Counted from the stretch's first letter, positions 1 through 6,643 are shown. The stretch: DNA of 7,388 bases from Oscillospiraceae bacterium (GCA_022508705.1 JAFLUO010000086.1:1-7388); one strand, 5' to 3'. Notes: generated by a model from the letters alone, not told the origin. Made by a program: numbers and translations.

Positions 1-697
1 TGTTTCGGCCTGTTTTATGAGGGGAATTGATTTTTATAATTTTCCCACAACGGTTTTGTCCCAGGTTGACTCGTCAATTGGCGGGAAAACAGCAGTTGAC
101 CTTGACGGAATAAAGAATATTGTGGGTGCATTTCATCAGCCTAAAATGGTTATTATTGACCCGGATGTACTTAAAAGCTTGCCCAGCCGCCAAATCTCCA
201 ATGGACTTGCTGAAGCCGTAAAAATGAGTCTTACCTCTGATTCAGAGCTTTTCCAAATGTTTGAAACTGCAGATATAATGGATAATATTGACGAAATACT
301 ATTTAAATCCATTGAAATAAAAAGAAAAGTCGTTGAGCAGGACGTTAAAGAAGCTGGACTTCGCATGATACTTAATTTCGGTCACACAATAGGCCACGGA
401 ATTGAAAGTGAGGAGGGTCTGCACGGTTTTTATCACGGTGAATGTGTAGCCCTCGGCATGATTCCAATGTGCAGTGACAGTGTCCGTTCAAGACTTATTT
501 CTGTTTTGAAGAAACTTAATCTTCAAACGGAAATTTTCATAAATCCGGAAAATGTGATTTCGGCTATTGTTCACGATAAAAAAATGCGGAATAATGTTGT
601 AAACACGGTTACAGTTAATGAGGTCGGCACTTTTGACATGAAAAAAATGACTGTCGATGAAATTGAGCAGAAGCTTTCCGTTATTATCAAGGAGTGA
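1..697 (+). CDS. aroB: 3-dehydroquinate synthase, 3' part (N-terminus outside window)
   Basis: Second enzyme of the shikimate pathway: a cytosolic, NAD- and metal-dependent enzyme that cyclises DAHP to 3-dehydroquinate. The reading frame is open to the left edge (first full codon at position 2), and the ATG at 17 is an internal Met in the conserved MRGIDFYNFPTT block, so it is not the start. About 231 residues are visible; the family is usually about 350-360, so roughly 120-130 N-terminal residues are missing. Visible family motifs are FPTT..SQVDSSIGGKTAVD and GLAEAVK. The three expected metal ligands are present: Glu at 212-214 in GLAEAVK, His at 383-385 in FGHTIGH, and His at 434-436 in YHGECVALGM. 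The stop at 695-697 lies just after the aroC Shine-Dalgarno, so the two genes are probably translationally coupled. No frameshift or missing catalytic residue is seen in the visible part. Confidence 0.97.
   Translation, partial: VSACFMRGIDFYNFPTTVLSQVDSSIGGKTAVDLDGIKNIVGAFHQPKMVIIDPDVLKSLPSRQISNGLAEAVKMSLTSDSELFQMFETADIMDNIDEILFKSIEIKRKVVEQDVKEAGLRMILNFGHTIGHGIESEEGLHGFYHGECVALGMIPMCSDSVRSRLISVLKKLNLQTEIFINPENVISAIVHDKKMRNNVVNTVTVNEVGTFDMKKMTVDEIEQKLSVIIKE
689..694 (+). promoter_or_regulatory. Ribosome binding site deciding the aroC start
   Basis: AAGGAG sits 8 nt before the GTG at 703 and overlaps the alternative GTG at 694, which begins on its last base. A start at 694 would have no usable Shine-Dalgarno of its own, so this site supports 703. 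It lies within the last codons of aroB. Confidence 0.75.
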
Positions 698-702
698 ATA
701 GT

Positions 703-1797
703 GTGAAAAATACATTTGGTTCATCTGTTAGTTTGACTCTTTTCGGTGAGAGCCACGGCACAGCCATTGGTGCTGTTCTTGACGGTTTAGCTCCCGGAAT
801 TAAGATAGACGAAGAGTATATTGCAAAAAAAATGCAACAGAGAATGCCTTACGGCAAAATTTCCACCGCACGTCACGAAGAAGATAAAGTTGAAATTGTG
901 AGCGGTGTTTATAATGGTTTTACAACAGGCACTCCGATAGCTTTAATGATAAAAAATGCCGATATGCACAGTAAGGATTACTCTTCAACCCGTTCACTTG
1001 CACGCCCCGGACACGCTGATTTTACGGCATATTGCAAATATCACGGGTTCGAGGATTTCAGAGGCGGAGGGCATTTCAGCGGGCGTATAACTGCTCCCGT
1101 TGTTGCTACAGGTGCAATTTTGCTTGATGCTTTAAAAGAAAAAGGCATATATATTGGAACACACATAAAAAAATGTGCAGGTATATCAGACCGAGACTTT
1201 GAAGATATAAAAAGTGATTTAATCGCTGTTGATAATAAAATATTTTCCGTTCTTGATACAGATAAAGAGAACGAAATGAAATCGGCTATTGAAAAGGCTG
1301 CTGAAAACAAAGACAGCGTTGGCGGAGTTCTTGAAACCGCAGTTTATGGGATTCCTGCAGGTGTTGGCGAGCCTTGGTTTGATTCACTTGAAAGTATGAT
1401 TTCACATGTGCTTTTCGGTATGCCTGCCGTTAAAGGAATTGAATTCGGCAGGGGATTTGAGTTTGCCGATATGTCAGGCTCACAGGCAAATGACCCGTTT
1501 GTTTGTGAAAACGGTAAAATTTCTACTTTGACTAATAATAACGGCGGAATAAACGGGGGCATCTCAAACGGAATGCCAATAATATTCAGAACTGCCGTTA
1601 AACCTACTCCGTCAATTTTCCAAAAACAGAGCACGGTTGATTTTATAAAATCAGAAAATGCTGAAATTGAGCTTAAAGGCAGGCACGATCCGTGCATTGT
1701 TCACCGTGCATGTGTTGTGCAGGATTCATTAACAGCGCTTGTTGTGGCAGATATGCTTGCTCTCAGGTTCGGAACTGATTATTTAGCAATCAAATGA
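703..1797 (+). CDS. aroC: Chorismate synthase
   Basis: Last common step of the pathway: converts EPSP to chorismate with reduced FMN as cofactor. I place the start at GTG 703 (364 residues) rather than GTG 694 because AAGGAG is 8 nt upstream and the protein then begins MKNTFG, as homologues do. Signatures, numbered from 703: GESHG at 15-19 (active-site His18), RPGHAD at 101-106 (second active-site His104), RGGGHFSGR at 120-128, NNGGINGGISNG at 279-290 and GRHDPCIVHR at 326-335. The GGGHFSGR version differs from the GGGRASAR seen in E. coli but is a familiar variant in Firmicutes. In the C-terminal signature the usual Glu is a conservative Asp (341). Length is normal. A 28-nt gap separates it from the next gene. 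Assignment is secure; whether the enzyme reduces its own flavin (bifunctional) or relies on a partner cannot be read from sequence. Confidence 0.97.
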   Translation: MKNTFGSSVSLTLFGESHGTAIGAVLDGLAPGIKIDEEYIAKKMQQRMPYGKISTARHEEDKVEIVSGVYNGFTTGTPIALMIKNADMHSKDYSSTRSLARPGHADFTAYCKYHGFEDFRGGGHFSGRITAPVVATGAILLDALKEKGIYIGTHIKKCAGISDRDFEDIKSDLIAVDNKIFSVLDTDKENEMKSAIEKAAENKDSVGGVLETAVYGIPAGVGEPWFDSLESMISHVLFGMPAVKGIEFGRGFEFADMSGSQANDPFVCENGKISTLTNNNGGINGGISNGMPIIFRTAVKPTPSIFQKQSTVDFIKSENAEIELKGRHDPCIVHRACVVQDSLTALVVADMLALRFGTDYLAIK

Positions 1798-1814
1798 AAT
1801 TGGCAAATACCAAG

Positions 1815-1820
1815 AAAGGA
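1815..1820 (+). promoter_or_regulatory. Ribosome binding site of aroE-aroK
   Basis: AAAGGA lies 5 nt before the ATG at 1826, inside the 28-nt gap after aroC. The spacing is slightly short but acceptable. It supports this ATG as the start, and the protein then begins directly with the expected first strand of the AroE fold. Confidence 0.6.
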
Positions 1821-1825
1821 TTAGT

Positions 1826-3082
1826 ATGGAATACGGTTGTATAGGAAAAAAGCTTCCGCACTCATTTTCTAAAATAATTCATGAAAAAATAGGCGATTAT
1901 TCTTATGAACTTGTAGAACTTACAGAGGACGAATTGCCCGATTTCATGGAAAAAAGAGATTTTAAAGCGATAAATGTAACTATTCCTTATAAAGAGGCAG
2001 TCATTCCGTATCTTTATGAATTGAGCGACACCGCAAAGGAAATCGGCGCTGTTAATACGGTTGTGAACCGTGACGGTAAACTTTACGGATATAATACTGA
2101 CTTTTACGGCATGACCGCTTTGATTAAGAAGAATAACATTGAATTTAGCGGCAAAAAAGTGGCTGTACTCGGCACAGGCGGCACCTCAAAGACTGCTGCT
2201 GCCGTTGCAAAAAGCCTTGGAGCTCAAACTGTTATCAAAGTCAGCCGTAAAACGGCAGAGGGTACGGTTACTTACGATGAACTTTACGAAAACCACTCAG
2301 ACACCAGCATAATTATCAATACAACTCCCGTCGGTATGTTCCCTGAAATTTTTGCTTCTCCTATAAATGTTGAAAAGTTTTCATCTCTTTCAGGTGTTAT
2401 TGATGCGGTTTATAACCCACTTGAAACAAAGCTTGTTGCAGATGCAAAAAACAAAGGCATCCCCGCCGAAAGCGGACTTTATATGCTTGTAGGTCAAGCT
2501 ATAAGAGCCTATGAAATTTTTATGGATAAAACCGCCGACGGAAATCTTTTAGACAATATTTTTGAATGTGTGAAATCGGAAAAGCAAAATATTGTTTTGA
2601 TAGGAATGCCTGGAAGTGGAAAGACAACAATAGGGCAAGCCGTTGCAAAAAAACTCGGCAGATATTTGATTGACACAGATATTGAGATAAAAAAAGAAAT
2701 CAAAACCGAAATTTCAGATTTCTTTGGGGAATACGGCGAAGAGAAATTCCGTGACATTGAAACAGATGTCATAAAAAAAATAGCCAAACTTTCAGGTGTT
2801 GTTATTGCAACAGGAGGCGGGGCTATTCTCAGGCAGGAAAATATAGAAGCTTTGAAAATGAACGGCGTTTTATATTTTCTTGACAGACCTCTTGAGCAAA
2901 TTGTTCCAACCTCGGACAGACCTACAGCTTCAAGTATAGATGCACTAAAAAAAAGATATAACGAGCGTTACGGAATTTATTCTTCCTGCGCCGACAAAAG
3001 AATTGTTGTTACAGGTATTGTTGAGGACGCTGTAACACAGATAGAAAGAGAGCATTTTCATTATGAAAATTCTTGTTATTAA
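1826..3082 (+). CDS. aroE-aroK: Bifunctional shikimate dehydrogenase / shikimate kinase (AroE-AroK fusion)
   Basis: One uninterrupted 418-residue ORF carrying two consecutive enzymes. Residues 1 to about 245 are AroE (3-dehydroshikimate to shikimate, NADPH): shikimate-site HSFS at 12-15, NVTIPYK at 50-56 with catalytic Lys56, GAVNT at 74-78, YNTD at 89-92 with catalytic Asp92, nucleotide loop GTGGTS at 116-121, NTTPVGM at 165-171, and MLVGQ at 220-224. After a short linker (about 245-254), residues 255-418 are AroK (shikimate to shikimate-3-phosphate, ATP): Walker A GMPGSGKT at 260-267, shikimate-binding Asp283/Asp285, Arg309 in EEKFRDIE, ATGGGA at 328-333, LID Arg365, and Arg381. The LID region is a few residues shorter than in E. 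coli. The product of the first domain is the substrate of the second, so coupling is plausible but inferred. Both domains have ordinary lengths and look active. The last 20 nt overlap aroQ. Confidence 0.96.
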   Translation: MEYGCIGKKLPHSFSKIIHEKIGDYSYELVELTEDELPDFMEKRDFKAINVTIPYKEAVIPYLYELSDTAKEIGAVNTVVNRDGKLYGYNTDFYGMTALIKKNNIEFSGKKVAVLGTGGTSKTAAAVAKSLGAQTVIKVSRKTAEGTVTYDELYENHSDTSIIINTTPVGMFPEIFASPINVEKFSSLSGVIDAVYNPLETKLVADAKNKGIPAESGLYMLVGQAIRAYEIFMDKTADGNLLDNIFECVKSEKQNIVLIGMPGSGKTTIGQAVAKKLGRYLIDTDIEIKKEIKTEISDFFGEYGEEKFRDIETDVIKKIAKLSGVVIATGGGAILRQENIEALKMNGVLYFLDRPLEQIVPTSDRPTASSIDALKKRYNERYGIYSSCADKRIVVTGIVEDAVTQIEREHFHYENSCY

Positions 3083-3497
3083 CGGACCGAATTTAAATAT
3101 GCTGGGAATCCGTGAACCGCAAATTTACGGCTCGCAAACCTATGAGGATTTGTGTAATTTAATTAAAAATCACTGTGACTCTATTGGAATATCAGTCGAG
3201 TTTTTTCAGTCTAATCATGAAGGCGCACTTGTAGATAAAATTCAAGAAGCTTGCGGAAAAATTGACGGAATCGTTATAAATCCCGGTGCCTACACACATA
3301 CGAGCGTAGCGTTGCTTGATGCAGTAAAAAGTGTAGGTATTCCAACCGTTGAAGTGCATATTTCCGATCCCGATACAAGAGAAGAATTCAGAAAGATAAG
3401 TTATATTCGTTTAGCGTGCGTTAAGACAATTAAGGGCTTAGGTTTTAAGGGATATACAGATGCAGTTGATTTTTTAGTAAAGGGAGAATATAAATGA
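3063..3497 (+). CDS. aroQ: 3-dehydroquinate dehydratase, type II
   Basis: Third pathway step: dehydrates 3-dehydroquinate to 3-dehydroshikimate, by the type II (enolate) mechanism in a typically dodecameric enzyme. The 144-residue length is typical. Motifs: NGPNLNMLG at 7-15, catalytic Arg17 and Tyr22 in REPQIYG, SNHEG at 50-54, INPGAYTHTS at 72-81 (Asn73, His79), VEVHIS at 96-101 with His99, and Arg110 in REEFR. After HIS the usual Asn is Asp102, a mild deviation. It starts inside the 3' end of the aroE-aroK ORF (20-nt overlap, different frame). Only a weak purine-rich AAAGAGAG at 3045-3052 precedes it, so translation probably depends on ribosomes finishing the upstream gene. No type I (AroD) enzyme is present in the window. 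Confidence 0.97.
   Translation: MKILVINGPNLNMLGIREPQIYGSQTYEDLCNLIKNHCDSIGISVEFFQSNHEGALVDKIQEACGKIDGIVINPGAYTHTSVALLDAVKSVGIPTVEVHISDPDTREEFRKISYIRLACVKTIKGLGFKGYTDAVDFLVKGEYK
3481..3486 (+). promoter_or_regulatory. Ribosome binding site of aroA
   Basis: AGGGAG lies 7 nt before the ATG at 3494, within the last codons of aroQ. It supports a start that shares an ATGA overlap with the aroQ stop codon. Confidence 0.65.
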
Positions 3498-4702
3498 TTT
3501 TATCAATCAGTCCCTCAAGTCCCAAGGGCGATATTGTTGCCCCACCGTCAAAAAGTTATGCGCACAGAGCTTTAATTTGCGCAGGTCTGGCGGGCGGCAT
3601 TTCAAAAATCAGCAATATTTCCTTTTCTGAGGATATTAAGGCAACTTTGGACTGTTTATCTGCCTTAGGTGCTAAAATTGAAATAAACGGTAATACAGCG
3701 ATAATTACAGGCATAAGCGATTTTACTAATTTCAAAGGTGCGGTGCTTAACTGTAATGAGAGCGGAAGCACATTAAGATTTTTCATACCATTGTGTCTTT
3801 TATCAAATAATGAAATCACTTTAAACGGAACGCAGAAACTCATTTCACGGCCTTTGAGCGTTTATGAAGATATTGCAAAAAATCAAGGCTTGTTATTCCA
3901 AAAAGATTTAAGTAGCGTGAAGGTTAAGGGAAAACTTAAATCGGGCAATTTTTCGGTTAAAGGAAATATCAGTAGCCAGTTTATAAGCGGATTGCTATTC
4001 GCTTTGCCGCTTTTAGAAAATGACAGCGAAATAAATATTATTTCGCCCTTTGAGAGCAAACCATATGTTGATATGACGGTTTCAATTCTTAAAAATTTCG
4101 GAATAGAAATTGATTACAGCGGTCTTAATTTAAAAATCAAAGGAAATCAGCAGTATAAACCACAAAATACAACCGTTGAGGGTGATTGGTCGAATGCCGC
4201 TTTCCTTTATGCTTTTAAGTCCTGCGGTGCAGATGTAAATGTGCATGGAGTTGATATGAATTCTTCCCAGGGCGATAAAATTTGCTTAGAATATTTCGAT
4301 GCATTGAAAAATGAAACTCCTGAGCTTGATTTAACAGACTGCCCTGATTTAGCGCCCATAATGTTCGCTTTCGCTGGGCTACACAACGGAGCAGTATTTA
4401 CAGGCACTGACCGTTTGCGGTTTAAAGAAAGTGACAGAATTTCATGTATGCAAACAGAGCTTGCAAAATTCGGTATAAAGCTTGTAACAGGGGATAATAG
4501 AGTTATAATTAAGTCTGGGGATTTTCATACTCCGACAGAAAATATTTTCGGGCATAATGACCACCGAATAGTAATGGCAAATGCTTTTTTGCTTTGTAAA
4601 ACGGGCGGAAAAATAGAAGGCTATGAAGCTGTTAAAAAGAGCTTTCCGAACTTTTTTGATGTGCTTTTGAAAGCAGGTGTAAATCTTAATTATGAAACTT
4701 GA
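3494..4702 (+). CDS. aroA: 5-enolpyruvylshikimate-3-phosphate synthase (EPSP synthase)
   Basis: Sixth step: transfers the enolpyruvyl group of PEP to shikimate-3-phosphate. At 402 residues it is a little shorter than E. coli AroA (427). Expected active-site residues, from the N-terminus: Lys20-Ser21 and Arg25 in PSKSYAHR, the PEP loop ESGSTLR at 89-95 (Arg95), Arg119, SSQ at 160-162, Asp285 in CPDLAP, KESDR at 311-315 (Glu312, Arg315), DHRI at 356-359 (Arg358), and Lys382 before SFP. The PEP loop differs from the NAGTAMRP of E. coli-like class I enzymes, which bears on glyphosate response (see findings). The start codon forms an ATGA overlap with aroQ, and the 3' end overlaps tyrA by 11 nt. 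The family call is secure; the sensitivity class is not. Confidence 0.97.
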   Translation: MILSISPSSPKGDIVAPPSKSYAHRALICAGLAGGISKISNISFSEDIKATLDCLSALGAKIEINGNTAIITGISDFTNFKGAVLNCNESGSTLRFFIPLCLLSNNEITLNGTQKLISRPLSVYEDIAKNQGLLFQKDLSSVKVKGKLKSGNFSVKGNISSQFISGLLFALPLLENDSEINIISPFESKPYVDMTVSILKNFGIEIDYSGLNLKIKGNQQYKPQNTTVEGDWSNAAFLYAFKSCGADVNVHGVDMNSSQGDKICLEYFDALKNETPELDLTDCPDLAPIMFAFAGLHNGAVFTGTDRLRFKESDRISCMQTELAKFGIKLVTGDNRVIIKSGDFHTPTENIFGHNDHRIVMANAFLLCKTGGKIEGYEAVKKSFPNFFDVLLKAGVNLNYET

Positions 4703-5546
4703 TAAAAACTTAAATATATTGATAGTCGGGCTTGGTCTTATCGGAGGAAGCTACGCAATGGGGCTTCACAAAAAAGGCTATAAGGTTTCGGCAATAGACG
4801 TTAATGAAAATTCTGTTAAATATGCAATTGATAATAAAATTATTGATTATGGTTCATCCGATATTGATGAAAAATTAGTTTCATCAGCCGATTTAATAGT
4901 CTTTGCGCTCTATCCGCACGTTTTTCTTGACTGGATTAAGAATAATCAACATTTGTTTAAAAGCGGTGCAGTGATAACGGATGTTACGGGTGTAAAATCC
5001 TGCATTGTTTATGAAATACAAAGCATTTTGCGTGGCGACCTTGAGTTTATTTCTGCGCACCCAATGGCGGGTAAAGAGGTTTACGGTGTAGAGAATGCGG
5101 ACGATTCAATTTTTAAAGATGCTAACTATATTGTAGTTCCAACCGATGCTAACACCTTTAATGCCATTGAAATGTGCAAAGCAATAGGTGAAACGCTTGG
5201 ATTTGCAAGAATTTCATCTTTACCGCCGAAAGCGCATGACGAAATGATAGGCTTTGTTTCGCAGTTAACCCATTGTATTGCAATTTGCCTTATGACCTGT
5301 TCAAAAAGCGAACATCTTGTTGATTACACAGGTGACTCGTTCAGGGATTTGACAAGAATTGCAAGGATAAACGAGAATATGTGGAGCGAGCTCTTTATGC
5401 TAAATAAAGACGCTTTGCTTTCACAGATGCAAACCTTTATATCTGAATTTAACGGCTTTTATGAATTGCTTAAAAATGAAGATATAGAAAAAATAAAAGA
5501 GAAAATGATTCAATCTACCGCTCGCAGAGCACTGTTTGATAAATAA
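4692..5546 (+). CDS. tyrA: Prephenate dehydrogenase, stand-alone
   Basis: Oxidatively decarboxylates prephenate to 4-hydroxyphenylpyruvate on the way to tyrosine. Residues 1 to about 150 form the Rossmann domain: GLGLIGGS at 13-20, with Asp36 closing the second strand, which usually favours NAD over NADP. DVTGVKS is at 97-103 and HPMAGKE at 123-129, where His123 matches the catalytic His. The helical C-terminal domain carries SQLTH at 190-194 and SFRDLTRIA at 216-224, where Arg222 matches the prephenate-binding Arg. The 284-residue protein has neither a chorismate mutase domain (unlike E. coli TyrA) nor a C-terminal ACT domain (unlike B. subtilis TyrA). The ATG overlaps the aroA end by 11 nt, and only a weak AGGTG lies 12 nt upstream, so coupling to aroA translation is likely. 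Arogenate as substrate cannot be excluded from sequence. Confidence 0.94.
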   Translation: MKLDKNLNILIVGLGLIGGSYAMGLHKKGYKVSAIDVNENSVKYAIDNKIIDYGSSDIDEKLVSSADLIVFALYPHVFLDWIKNNQHLFKSGAVITDVTGVKSCIVYEIQSILRGDLEFISAHPMAGKEVYGVENADDSIFKDANYIVVPTDANTFNAIEMCKAIGETLGFARISSLPPKAHDEMIGFVSQLTHCIAICLMTCSKSEHLVDYTGDSFRDLTRIARINENMWSELFMLNKDALLSQMQTFISEFNGFYELLKNEDIEKIKEKMIQSTARRALFDK

Positions 5547-5547
5547 G

Positions 5548-5553
5548 AGGAGG
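5548..5553 (+). promoter_or_regulatory. Strong ribosome binding site of aroF
   Basis: AGGAGG, within the longer purine run AAGAGGAGGA at 5545-5554, ends 8 nt before the ATG at 5562. This is the best Shine-Dalgarno in the operon. It favours ATG 5562 over ATG 5568, which would be 14 nt away. Confidence 0.8.
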
Positions 5554-5561
5554 AATTTTTT

Positions 5562-6590
5562 ATGAATATGATTTTTGAGAGAAAGCTTGCAATTCCGCAG
5601 GAAGTAAAGCAAATGTATCCGGCATCTCCTGAGGTTCAGACTGCTGTTAATGAACGCACAACTGAGCTTAAAGATATTTTTGCAGGTAGAAGCAATAAAT
5701 TTGTTCTCATTATCGGGCCGTGTTCTGCAGACCGTGACGACAGCGTTCTTGATTATATCGGCAGACTTAGAGAAATTCAGGAGAAGGTTAAGGATAAAAT
5801 CTTTATCGTTCCGAGAATTTATACAAATAAACCCCGTACGACAGGTGACGGCTATAAAGGTATGCTTCATCAGCCCGACCCCGACCAAAAGCCCGATATG
5901 TTCAAAGGTATTGTTGCTATTCGTGAGCTTCACATGAAAGCCATTAAGGAAACCGGTTTTGCGTGTGCAGATGAAATGCTTTATCCCGAAAACTCAAAGT
6001 ATCTTGATGACTTGCTCGGTTATATAGCCATTGGCGCCCGAAGCGTTGAAAATCAGCAGCACAGACTTACTGCCAGTGGTATTGATGTTCCAGTAGGTAT
6101 GAAAAACCCCACAAGCGGTGACATTTCGGTTATGATGAATTCGATTACAGCCGCTCAACATAAGCATACATTCATTTTCAGAGGGTGGGAGGTTCACTCT
6201 AACGGCAATGAGTATGCACACGCAATACTTAGAGGCTATGTTAATAAACACGGTCAGTCCATGCCTAATTATCATTATGAAGACCTTGTTCATCTTAATG
6301 AAGCTTATCAAAAATCAGGACTTTTAAATCCTGCTGTAATTGTTGATGCAAACCATTCAAATTCGGGCAAGGATCCAATTCAGCAAATCAGAATTTCAAA
6401 AGAAATTGTAAACAATATGCGTTGGAATCCCGAGATAGCAAGTCTTGTTAAAGGATTGATGATTGAAAGCTACATTGAAGACGGCAGTCAACCTATCGGT
6501 TGCGGAATTTACGGTAAATCAATTACCGATGCCTGCCTTGGCTGGGAAAAGACAGAAAAGTTAATTCTTGATATTGCCGATTCACTCTAA
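5562..6590 (+). CDS. aroF: 3-deoxy-7-phosphoheptulonate (DAHP) synthase, class I AroF/G/H type
   Basis: First and committing step: condenses PEP with erythrose-4-phosphate. The 342-residue protein matches the E. coli AroF/G/H type (class I alpha), not the shorter I-beta type common in Bacillus and many clostridia, nor the plant-like class II. Expected metal ligands: Cys54 in GPCSAD, His265 in DANHSNSGK, Glu302 in MIESYIEDG, and Asp323 in SITDACLGWE. Substrate-site residues: Arg85, KPRTT at 90-94, Arg160 in GARS, and Lys181 in GMKNPTSG. The N-terminal arm before the conserved region is several residues shorter than in E. coli AroF/AroG, and that arm contributes to feedback inhibitor binding in those enzymes, so effector specificity cannot be transferred. 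It lies 15 nt after tyrA with a strong ribosome binding site and is the last gene before the terminator. No chorismate mutase or ACT domain is fused to it. Confidence 0.96.
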   Translation: MNMIFERKLAIPQEVKQMYPASPEVQTAVNERTTELKDIFAGRSNKFVLIIGPCSADRDDSVLDYIGRLREIQEKVKDKIFIVPRIYTNKPRTTGDGYKGMLHQPDPDQKPDMFKGIVAIRELHMKAIKETGFACADEMLYPENSKYLDDLLGYIAIGARSVENQQHRLTASGIDVPVGMKNPTSGDISVMMNSITAAQHKHTFIFRGWEVHSNGNEYAHAILRGYVNKHGQSMPNYHYEDLVHLNEAYQKSGLLNPAVIVDANHSNSGKDPIQQIRISKEIVNNMRWNPEIASLVKGLMIESYIEDGSQPIGCGIYGKSITDACLGWEKTEKLILDIADSL

Positions 6591-6600
6591 TTTTAAGCAC

Positions 6601-6643
6601 AAAAATCCCCTTGACTGAAAAAATCAGTTAAGGGGATACTTTT
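6601..6643. terminator. Bidirectional intrinsic terminator between aroF and the rodA-like gene
   Basis: A 14-bp hairpin has arms at 6605-6618 and 6624-6637 and a 5-nt A loop. In + strand RNA all 14 positions pair, including one G-U wobble (6613 with 6629). In - strand RNA that position becomes an A-C mismatch. The + strand transcript continues with TTTT at 6640-6643, two bases after the stem. The - strand transcript reads TTTTT directly after the stem (complement of 6601-6605). The position in the 67-nt gap between convergent genes fits termination from both sides. Confidence 0.88.

Noticed and set aside
17..19. ATG at 17 as the start of a short aroB
   Set aside because: The frame is open upstream, and this Met is part of the conserved MRGIDFYNFPTT core block. 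The gene is cut by the window edge, not truncated.
1344..1697. 117-codon open frame on the - strand inside aroC
   Set aside because: It is fully antisense to conserved chorismate synthase sequence, and its composition (many Pro, Ser, Ile) mirrors the Gly-rich motifs of aroC. It is a shadow frame.
4667..4696. Possible internal promoter (TTGAAA, 18-nt spacing, TATGAA) before tyrA
   Set aside because: The would-be -10 box contains the tyrA start codon, so it could not make a normal tyrA mRNA, and such matches are frequent in A+T-rich DNA.
5466..5488. Possible promoter for aroF at the end of tyrA (TTGCTT and TATAGA)
   Set aside because: The spacing is only about 11 nt, too short for a sigma-A-type promoter, and the -35 match is poor.
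5421..5933. 170-codon open frame on the - strand across the tyrA/aroF junction
   Set aside because: It lies antisense to two clear enzymes, has no recognisable domain and is rich in Leu, Phe, Asn and Lys, as expected from reading low-GC coding DNA backwards. No sensible ribosome binding site was seen.
5650..5937. 95-codon + strand frame overlapping aroF
   Set aside because: It is out of frame within a well-conserved gene and has no motif or ribosome binding site.
5994..6311. 105-codon open frame on the - strand inside aroF
   Set aside because: It is antisense to the conserved DAHP synthase core and has no family resemblance.
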